The position numbers were made by a program, and so were the translations under genes. A stretch of DNA of 5,499 nucleotides, from contig CAIYOB010000807.1 of the NCBI GenBank assembly GCA_903927685.1, forward strand, positions 1 through 5,499. The letters are read 5' to 3'. Every line of letters starts with the position of its first letter. Position 1 is the stretch's first letter. Positions 1-5,499 of the stretch are shown one piece after another. The notes beneath the pieces were generated by a model, which was not told where the DNA came from, did no database searches, and saw nothing but the letters and a program-made list of their open reading frames with translations. Source of the stretch: an uncultured Planctomycetaceae bacterium. Lineage in GTDB: Bacteria; Planctomycetota; Planctomycetia; Pirellulales; Pirellulaceae.

Positions 1-1057
1 ACGGGTTAATCTCCAGGATCGACGATTGCGGCGCCCGCTGGAACAGGTATTGCCCGTTGTTGAAGACCATGATGTGCCCCGCGCCCGGCAAGCCGGGACG
101 GATCCAATGCACGTCATGCGCTCCGCCCATCTGCTTGTGGCCCGAAGTGGCCGAGTCCCAGTTTTCCAGTACGCGGGGCGGGTCGCCTTGGGCATAGCGG
201 GCCGGATCGCCGAAACGGTACAGGAAATCGCCCGCCGGGCCGGCCGCTTGGGCGAGGCTGGCTGGCAAATCTCCTGCCACGAACGTGCCGTCGTGGTCGA
301 TCACGTACAGTTCGCCCTGCACGGAGTTGATCACGATGTGGCCCGACTCGGCGTTGTAGTCCAGCGAGTTGCAGTGCAGCCAGTCGCGTTTCAGCGGCCG
401 GCCGGGCAGGTTGATGTTGATCCGGCCGGGATAGTCTGCGACCGTTTTGCCGTCGCCGACGTAGTTGGCCTTTGTCGCGTCGACGTCCTGCACGACGTGA
501 TCGAAGAACCACCATTCCCAGACGACGTTGCCCTGCAGATCGACCTCGACGATGGCGTCCATCTGGCCGTCTTCGTAGGGTCCGTTGTCCGGGTTAGCGC
601 CGGCGGCGATGGCCTGTTCGTGGGTGATGGATTTGTTGGCGATGTACAGGGTCGTGGGCGCGTTGAGTTGCCTGTTGACGATCCGCACCCAGTCGTGGTG
701 CGGCGCATAGCCATCGCGCTTTTCCACGTACTCCCACACGACCTTGCCGTCCCAGTCCAGTTCGGCAAAGCCGGGGAAGCCGCTGGGATCGTCCTTCGAT
801 GCGTCCAGGATGTGGCCGTTGTCCAACAGATGCGGGTTGGTCCCGATCGGCCAGGTATGGACGACCCGGCCTTCCATATCCAGCAGGTAAGTCCGACTGC
901 CGACGCCGAACAGCGTGTAGCCGTTGAATGCCTTCTCCTGATCGCAATACAACAGCTCGGTAGGGCCTTGGAGGCGTTCGTAAGCGGCGACTGGCCCAAT
1001 CGCAAGGGTGAGAGTAAAGGCAGCCCCAACGGCGGCAGCGCAAAATGAACTTCTCAT
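1..1057 (-). CDS. Secreted arylsulfotransferase-like beta-propeller protein, C-terminus beyond the window
   Basis: The frame is open from an ATG at 1057 to the left edge without a stop: 352 residues are visible and the C-terminus is missing. The start is supported by AAGGA eight bases upstream and by an immediate signal peptide (basic MRSS, hydrophobic core to about residue 20, likely cleavage after VAA at 25), so the protein should be exported. The rest resembles the arylsulfotransferase (AssT/ASST) family, whose members move sulfate from one phenolic ester to another: GYTLF at 47-51, repeated blade motifs such as DWDGKVVWEY, HHD at 120-122, FDHVVQD at 185-191, HCNS at 228-231, GAHD at 312-315 and FNNG at 332-335. 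It aligns along its whole visible length with the C-terminal third of the protein encoded at 1205-4366, so the two are paralogues. The arginine that follows the HxNS motif in AssT-type enzymes seems absent here (INSVQGELYVID). Sulfotransferase activity is therefore uncertain; a non-catalytic or altered propeller is possible. Fold call is fairly sure, activity is not. Confidence 0.85.
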   Translation of the reverse strand, partial: MRSSFCAAAVGAAFTLTLAIGPVAAYERLQGPTELLYCDQEKAFNGYTLFGVGSRTYLLDMEGRVVHTWPIGTNPHLLDNGHILDASKDDPSGFPGFAELDWDGKVVWEYVEKRDGYAPHHDWVRIVNRQLNAPTTLYIANKSITHEQAIAAGANPDNGPYEDGQMDAIVEVDLQGNVVWEWWFFDHVVQDVDATKANYVGDGKTVADYPGRININLPGRPLKRDWLHCNSLDYNAESGHIVINSVQGELYVIDHDGTFVAGDLPASLAQAAGPAGDFLYRFGDPARYAQGDPPRVLENWDSATSGHKQMGGAHDVHWIRPGLPGAGHIMVFNNGQYLFQRAPQSSILEINP

Positions 1058-1065
1058 GGCAGGAT

Positions 1066-1070
1066 TCCTT
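1066..1070 (-). promoter_or_regulatory. Ribosome binding site of the small arylsulfotransferase-like gene
   Basis: On the minus strand AAGGA lies eight bases before the ATG at 1057. It fixes the start of this gene and agrees with the signal peptide beginning at that methionine. Confidence 0.6.
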
Positions 1071-1083
1071 AGGGTGTCTCCGG

Positions 1084-1181
1084 ATCGTTTAACCGCTCCC
1101 AACGGGGAGCGCGGCAAGTGCCGATGAGCGTGGCTTCGCAGCTCCGCGCTTCCCGCTGGGGCGCGGTTAAACGAAGCCGCG
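1084..1181. repeat. Structured intergenic inverted-repeat element
   Basis: This stretch fills most of the 147-base gap between the two propeller genes. A perfect 12-base inverted repeat, TCGTTTAACCGC at 1085-1096 and GCGGTTAAACGA at 1163-1174, brackets it. Inside are a compact hairpin (stem CGCTCCC/GGGAGCG, 1094-1100 with 1105-1111, loop AACG) and a second hairpin (CCGCGC at 1144-1149 with GCGCGG at 1161-1166, plus CCC/GGG around a GCT loop after a two-base bulge). A further arm, CGTGGCTTCG at 1129-1138, pairs with CGAAGCCGCG at 1172-1181 apart from one G-T wobble. The outer repeat and this arm both use 1172-1174, so the two folds compete. No long T-run follows, so it is not a standard intrinsic terminator. 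It could be a dispersed palindromic (REP- or MITE-like) repeat, a transcript-processing site or an attenuator. The pairing is seen directly; the role is not known. Confidence 0.6.
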
Positions 1182-1204
1182 TCGCGGGCCTCCTCAACCG
1201 GTCG

Positions 1205-4200
1205 TCAACGCCGTTCGTCAGGCCGCGGCGGTTTGGGGCGGCCTTGGCCTCCCTCCGGTGGCCGGTCATCGCGTCCGCCGCCCCGAACCGGTTCTCCTTC
1301 GGGTGGTTGGTCGGCGAAACCGGTCTTGCCGGCCAGCGAGGCGGGCTGTTCGATCGGGCCCAGCGGCTGGAGGTCCCGGCCGTCCAGTCCGGCGTAGTCG
1401 GCGGGATAGCGATGGACCTTGAACACGGCGTTCCAGTTGTGCTCGCGATGATCCAAGCCCGATTTCTCGCCTTGAGCCAGGATGCCGTTATGCACCACGG
1501 GGTTGACGTACTTCCAGACCGTTTCGCCCGCCGGTGTGACCTCGAAAAAGGTCCCTTTCACTCCGGCGCAGATCAAGGTATTCCCGTTGGGCAGCCGGTG
1601 GGCGCCGGAGATCTCCGACGAAAAGAAATCCGTGGGATTCTCGGCCTGGTACCGCCAGGCGGGCTCCTCCGGCCCGTATGACTTGTCCGCCTGAATCGTG
1701 TAATTGCCTCGGCTGTCCGCCGGCGGGGCGATTTCCTCGATCGTCGAGTAGCCGCGGTCCAGTCCGTTGTTGAAGATCAAGATATGCCCCGCCCCAGGGC
1801 ATCCTTCCGGAATCCACTGAGCGTCGTGTTGTTGAAACAGCTGCCGGTCCTCGGACGTTCCCCGGCCATACGCGGCTGGGTTGCCCCAGCGGTACAACAG
1901 GTCCCCGCCCTTGCCACTTCGGCCGCCACCGTGGCTCGCGGCTTCGGCGGTCGTGGTGCTGTGATCGATGACCCAGATCTCGTTACAGCCGCGGGCGCTG
2001 AGCATAATCTGGTCGAGTTGCTCGTTGTAGGCGATCGAGTTGCCGTGATTCCAGAACGCCGGCGTCGCCCGCCCGTTGCAGTCCACGTCGATCAACTCGG
2101 GATGCTGGGCGACGTTGCCGTAGTTGGCCTGGGCGGAATCGTTGTCCTGGATCAGGTGGTCCCACACATGCCACTGCCAGACGATCTTGCCGCCCATGGG
2201 CCGGGTGGGCTGGACCTCGATGATATGTTCCGGAAACAACTGCTGGTCCCGCAGCATCTGAGGATCGAAACCCGCGGCCAGGCACTCGTCCAGAGACTTC
2301 TTCTCGACGGCCAGGACGAGGATATTCCCGTTAGGCAGCGGCTTGACATCGTGGTGCGAGAGGTACTGGTCGCTGGAGTACTCGAACTCCCAGACGAGGT
2401 TTCCGTCCCAGTCGAATTCTTCCAGCCGGCCGCCTTCCCCGCCGCGGGTGAAGCCATTGTTCCTGGTAAAACAGCAGTGCAACAGATGACCATTCTCCAG
2501 CAGGTAGACCGATTGACCGGGCTCGTACTGGCTGTCCCAGCGGTGCACGGCCCGCCCCTGGTTGTCCAGCAGATAGGTCATCGTGTGATGCTTGGGGGCG
2601 AACAACGTGTAGCCCGGGCACGCCTGGTCGGTGTCGAGCATCAAACCGACGGTGTGCGCACCGTCGGAACTTCGTTCCGCGCGAGCCGGTTCCATCTGCC
2701 GGAGCGAGGCGGCTACGTTGTTCGACGCCGAGTCTTGAGCGACTCCGCCAGAGGGCAACTTGCCCGCCAGCACCACGCGGAAGCCCACGTGATAGTACGG
2801 ATGATCGGGATCCTGAGGGCCTCGCCAGTACGACGGATTGCGATTCGAAACCCGGCTGTGCCCATATTCGCCGTTGTACCAGTTGCCACCGCGCATGCAG
2901 CGATACGGCTTGCCGTCCGGCATCCGCTTGCCTTGCGCCGGTCCCGGCGGATTCTCGACAGGACTGGATGCGTAGTAGTCGCTGGCGTACCAGTCGTTGC
3001 AGAACTGCCACACGTTGCCCGCCATGTCATACAGGCCATAGCCATTGGCGCCGTCGGAGGTCTGATAGGTCTCCTCCTCGCCCGGCCAAGCGAAATCGGC
3101 CTTGCGCTGGAGTTGGCCGTTAAAGAACCCGACGGGCGTCGTATGCGGCGGTGGCCCCGCTTGGAAGGGATTCTCCGATTCCGGCCAATTGGCCCTGGTC
3201 GTATCCGGTTCGTCACCCCAGGGGAAGTTCCGGTACGGATCGTGCGCCCCGCCGCGAGCCGCGTATTCCCATTCCGCCTCGGTGGGCAGCCGGAAGCCGG
3301 TCTTGGACAAGTCGCAAGCCCACGTGGCGGTGTCATAGCACGCGGAAAGTCCACGCTGGGCGCTCAGCCAATTGCAGTACGCCGCGGCGCCGGGCCAGCG
3401 GATGCAGACGATGGGGTGATTCTCCTTGCCATCGAGGACCGAAAACGCTTGCCCATTCCAACCGATTCGGCTGTAGGGCGACAGCTCCCGCGTCTCGGCC
3501 AGCAGTTCGCTTCCACCCTGCAGGTAGATCCCGCCGTCGCGGACCTCGATTGTCCGCTGGGCCAGAGCCCCGTTGAGGAACTCGCAATACTGCTGGGTCG
3601 TCACGTCATGGATTCCCATGGCGAACGCATCCAGCCGCACCCGGTGGAGCGGTGTCTCGTCGCCCCCGTGCTTCGGATCCACAAAACCGTGATGGTCGCC
3701 CATCTCAAATTCGCCGGCAGGGATCGAGACGAAGCCGGGGAAAGGCCCCGGGACGGCCGGCCGGGCCGGCGGCGTGGGCACGCCGGACGCGGACGCGCGG
3801 TTCATCCCGCGGTCATCCGAGTTGCCGGGCGCCGGTGTCTTTCGCTCGGCTGCAGGTTCGCGTCCATCGCCACCGGGACGGCGAGACGGACCGGACGGAG
3901 CCCCTTCCTGGTCGCCGGGACGCGGCGGCTTTCGTCCCTCGCCCGACTCCGGCTTGCCTGCCGGCTTCGATTTCGCCGACGGGCCGCCTTCGCCTCGCCC
4001 CCCGGGCTTGCCCTCGGGGCTGGACTCCGGCCGCAGTTCCTCGCGGCTCAGCCGGCCATCGCCGTCCTTGTCGAGTTTCCGCAGCGCCACGGCTGCATTG
4101 GCAATCTCGTCGGCTGACAGCTCGCCGTCCTCGTCCGCGTCCAATGCCACGACGACCGGGTTTCGCGATCGCCCTTCGCCAGGCCCGCGGCCCTCCCCTG

Positions 4201-4366
4201 GCCCTCGCCCTTCCGGCTTCGACGCCGGCCGCTGGCCCTCCCCCTGCCCGCGGACTTCACCGCGGCCGCCTCGTTGCCCCTGCTCCTGCGGCGGTTGGGC
4301 AAACGCCCCACCGTACAACAACGTGACCGCCAGGGCTCCCGTCAGTATCGTGACGTATCGTGTCAT
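1205..4366 (-). CDS. Secreted EF-hand / FGE-sulfatase-fold / arylsulfotransferase-like fusion protein
   Basis: A complete 1,053-residue protein. I start it at the ATG at 4366 because AGGAG lies seven bases upstream and a signal peptide follows at once (MTRYVTILTGALAV..., likely cleavage after AFA at 23). ATG at 4369 is nearly as good; ATG at 4414 would put 16 polar residues before the signal peptide. Order: Gly/Arg/Glu-rich spacer 25-72; two EF-hand loops with every canonical acidic position (DADEDGELSADE 76-87, DKDGDGRLSREE 99-110), expected to bind calcium; Pro/Gly/charged spacer 113-207; FGE-sulfatase domain 211-532 (IPAGEFEMGD, GFRLPTEAEWEYAARGG at 357-373, GLYDMAGNVWQF, RGGNW, GFRVV); arylsulfotransferase-like propeller about 571-987 (GYTLF, HHD 671-673, WDHLIQD 735-741, NHGNS 773-777, R792, QQHD with H847, LPNGN 925-929); Arg/Pro tail to 1053. 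The two cysteines of catalytic FGE are replaced by N498 and H503, so sulfatase activation is unlikely and the domain may be structural or binding. The propeller retains AssT-like His and Arg residues, so sulfate transfer outside the cytoplasm is possible. Domain calls are firm; substrate and function are unknown. Confidence 0.9.
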   Translation of the reverse strand: MTRYVTILTGALAVTLLYGGAFAQPPQEQGQRGGRGEVRGQGEGQRPASKPEGRGPGEGRGPGEGRSRNPVVVALDADEDGELSADEIANAAVALRKLDKDGDGRLSREELRPESSPEGKPGGRGEGGPSAKSKPAGKPESGEGRKPPRPGDQEGAPSGPSRRPGGDGREPAAERKTPAPGNSDDRGMNRASASGVPTPPARPAVPGPFPGFVSIPAGEFEMGDHHGFVDPKHGGDETPLHRVRLDAFAMGIHDVTTQQYCEFLNGALAQRTIEVRDGGIYLQGGSELLAETRELSPYSRIGWNGQAFSVLDGKENHPIVCIRWPGAAAYCNWLSAQRGLSACYDTATWACDLSKTGFRLPTEAEWEYAARGGAHDPYRNFPWGDEPDTTRANWPESENPFQAGPPPHTTPVGFFNGQLQRKADFAWPGEEETYQTSDGANGYGLYDMAGNVWQFCNDWYASDYYASSPVENPPGPAQGKRMPDGKPYRCMRGGNWYNGEYGHSRVSNRNPSYWRGPQDPDHPYYHVGFRVVLAGKLPSGGVAQDSASNNVAASLRQMEPARAERSSDGAHTVGLMLDTDQACPGYTLFAPKHHTMTYLLDNQGRAVHRWDSQYEPGQSVYLLENGHLLHCCFTRNNGFTRGGEGGRLEEFDWDGNLVWEFEYSSDQYLSHHDVKPLPNGNILVLAVEKKSLDECLAAGFDPQMLRDQQLFPEHIIEVQPTRPMGGKIVWQWHVWDHLIQDNDSAQANYGNVAQHPELIDVDCNGRATPAFWNHGNSIAYNEQLDQIMLSARGCNEIWVIDHSTTTAEAASHGGGRSGKGGDLLYRWGNPAAYGRGTSEDRQLFQQHDAQWIPEGCPGAGHILIFNNGLDRGYSTIEEIAPPADSRGNYTIQADKSYGPEEPAWRYQAENPTDFFSSEISGAHRLPNGNTLICAGVKGTFFEVTPAGETVWKYVNPVVHNGILAQGEKSGLDHREHNWNAVFKVHRYPADYAGLDGRDLQPLGPIEQPASLAGKTGFADQPPEGEPVRGGGRDDRPPEGGQGRPKPPRPDERR

Positions 4367-4373
4367 CATGCTT

Positions 4374-4392
4374 CTCCTGCTCGCGTGCGAGC
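4374..4392 (-). promoter_or_regulatory. Ribosome binding site with an abutting upstream hairpin
   Basis: On the minus strand AGGAG (4378-4374) precedes the adjacent ATGs at 4369 (spacing 4) and 4366 (spacing 7), favouring 4366. Directly upstream and touching it, GCTCGC-AC-GCGAGC (4392-4379) is a perfect 6-base inverted repeat whose tiny loop would open to about four bases in RNA. The stem leaves the Shine-Dalgarno bases free, so it may stabilise or expose the site. A regulatory role is only a guess; the site itself helps choose this start over the ATG at 4414. Confidence 0.5.
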
Positions 4393-4474
4393 CGTTCTGT
4401 GCTGAGTGCCGCATCTGTCCACCGCCCTCTCCTAACCAATAACCGATACCTGGCGGCGATCGTTTACCGCAGGG

Positions 4475-5499
4475 CTAACGAACCGGTCCTGTGACGGTGT
4501 AGCTGTAGGCGATCTGCCCGGTCTTTTGCGTCGCCGTCTCGTCCTTCGGCAAATAGCAGCGGACGTAATCCACCTTGACCTGCTCGGGAGAAACGGTGAC
4601 CCGCAGATGGCCCGAGTTGGGCAGCTTGACGGCGGAGGCGTAGCGGTCCTCGTTGTAGGCGACGTAGCCCTGATCGGCCGGATTGGGCACTTCCTGGTAG
4701 ATAACGCCGTCGAGTTCCTGCCGCGCGAAGAGGTGATCGTGGCCTTGAAAGAAGATCGTGACGCCGTGCTTGACCATCAGCGGATGGATGGGCAACTCCC
4801 AGCCGGGGCGCCGCTGGCGAAACACGTCGTCGCCCCGGTTTTCCCTGCCGCCCCATTCATACAGTCCGGCCTGATCCGTGCCTCCGCGCCCAGTGCCCAT
4901 GACGTGATGCGCGAAAACGAACTTGTACTTCGCCTGGCTTTGGGCCAGCGTCTGGGCAAACCAGTGGTACTGGGCGTCGCCGAGCGTGATTCCCCACCAG
5001 TCGCGGTTCTTGTTCCCCTCGCGGCCCTGCTTGCCACCGCCCATGTGAAATCCGCTATCCACCTGGACGGGCGAGTGCCAGTAGCAGTCCAGGACGACGA
5101 ACATTGCGTCGCCCCACGTCCAGGCATAATAGTCCCGTAGCGGTCCGATGGACGGCAGCGGCTCGGCGTCGCCCGTGTAGAATCCGTCCGGGGCCGGCAT
5201 GGGATAGTAGAGATTGCGGGCATTCTGGGCCCAGACCGCCACGTCATGCCGAATGTCGGACTGGTTGTAGTTGAACAGGGACGCCTGTTCGTGGTTTCCG
5301 TTGACCAGGAACAGAGGCGCCGATTGCGCGACCAATCCCAGGAACGGGCGCTGCAGCGTGTAACGCTCGGCGACCGTGTCCGCGGTGATCGTGCGCAGCG
5401 TGTCGACGCTGAAATCGTCGCCCAGGCAGAGGTAGAAATCGGGGTGCCAGGACGCGGCATTCAACAGCGTGCGGGCATACAATTCCGGATCATGCATCT
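4475..5499 (-). CDS. Calcineurin-like metallophosphoesterase, N-terminus beyond the window
   Basis: The last 340 residues of a metallophosphoesterase are visible, ending at TAG 4477-4475. Numbering from the methionine at 5497, the dimetal-site motifs appear in family order: LGDD (D27), GNHE 67-70, FAHH (H197/H198) and GHDH 252-255. The first family motif, DxH at the end of the first beta-strand, is missing, and the visible sequence opens in what looks like the following helix (DPELYARTLLNAA). The methionine at 5497 is therefore most likely internal, and the true start with any signal peptide lies to the right of the window. After GHDH come a further segment with YQEVPNPADQGY and a beta-rich C-terminus (LRVTVSPEQVKVDYVRCYLP), as is common in secreted phosphohydrolases of this superfamily. 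The expected reaction is phosphomonoester or phosphodiester hydrolysis using two metal ions; the substrate cannot be told. The next gene begins 108 bases downstream on the same strand, so co-transcription is possible. Family is firm; location and substrate are open. Confidence 0.88.
   Translation of the reverse strand, partial: MHDPELYARTLLNAASWHPDFYLCLGDDFSVDTLRTITADTVAERYTLQRPFLGLVAQSAPLFLVNGNHEQASLFNYNQSDIRHDVAVWAQNARNLYYPMPAPDGFYTGDAEPLPSIGPLRDYYAWTWGDAMFVVLDCYWHSPVQVDSGFHMGGGKQGREGNKNRDWWGITLGDAQYHWFAQTLAQSQAKYKFVFAHHVMGTGRGGTDQAGLYEWGGRENRGDDVFRQRRPGWELPIHPLMVKHGVTIFFQGHDHLFARQELDGVIYQEVPNPADQGYVAYNEDRYASAVKLPNSGHLRVTVSPEQVKVDYVRCYLPKDETATQKTGQIAYSYTVTGPVR

Noticed and set aside
26..1048. 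A 340-codon plus-strand open frame over the left end
   Set aside because: The minus strand across the same bases encodes a signal peptide and a propeller paralogous to the neighbouring gene; the plus-strand translation shows no family motif.
1094..1111. Intrinsic terminator after the large gene
   Set aside because: The hairpin is strong, but neither strand shows the T-run a rho-independent terminator needs.
1784..4117. A 777-codon open frame on the plus strand, antisense to the large gene
   Set aside because: It is a mirror of a G+C-rich coding sequence. The minus-strand frame has clear EF-hand, FGE and propeller motifs, whereas this one gives no recognisable domain and has biased Arg/Val/Ala composition.
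4367..4414. Upstream ATG at 4414 as the start of the large protein
   Set aside because: It would add a 16-residue polar stretch before the signal peptide, and its purine-rich upstream sequence is about 10-14 bases away. The ATG at 4366 has AGGAG at seven bases and begins the signal peptide.
5495..5497. ATG at 5497 as the true start of the metallophosphoesterase
   Set aside because: Starting there would remove the DxH metal-binding motif and first beta-strand that the family needs. The edge cuts the gene, although the bases just before this ATG are not visible enough to exclude a stop.
1..5499. CRISPR array, tRNA, rRNA or insertion sequence
   Set aside because: No regularly spaced repeats, no tRNA-like cloverleaf and no transposase motifs were seen; nearly all bases are accounted for by the three coding regions.

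Overview
The window is G+C-rich and bacterial. It carries three genes, all on the minus strand and so read from high to low coordinates: a metallophosphoesterase cut by the right edge, a complete 1,053-residue multidomain secreted protein, and an arylsulfotransferase-like protein cut by the left edge. An exported EF-hand protein with Gly/Arg/Pro-rich spacers, joined to a formylglycine-generating-enzyme (FGE-sulfatase) fold and beside secreted arylsulfotransferase-like proteins, suggests a planctomycete (Pirellulales-like). This rests on architecture and style, not on a marker gene.

Layout. 5499-4475: calcineurin-like metallophosphoesterase lacking its N-terminus. 4474-4367: 108-base gap with a small hairpin touching the ribosome binding site of the next gene. 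4366-1205: signal peptide, low-complexity spacer, two perfect EF-hand loops, second low-complexity spacer, FGE-sulfatase domain, arylsulfotransferase-like beta-propeller, Arg/Pro-rich tail. 1204-1058: 147-base gap largely occupied by an inverted-repeat element that can fold in two competing ways. 1057-1: second arylsulfotransferase-like protein with its own signal peptide, paralogous to the C-terminal third of the large protein and open at the window edge.

How they may work together. All three genes are co-oriented, and the two lower ones are exported and share a propeller family, so a common extracytoplasmic role in sulfate or phosphate ester chemistry is plausible but unproven. The FGE-like domain lacks both catalytic cysteines of true FGE, so it probably does not activate sulfatases. 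The large protein keeps an arginine and several histidines that resemble the active site of bacterial AssT, while the small paralogue appears to lack the arginine. The most notable items are the EF-hand/FGE-fold/propeller fusion, its tandem paralogue, and the structured intergenic element.
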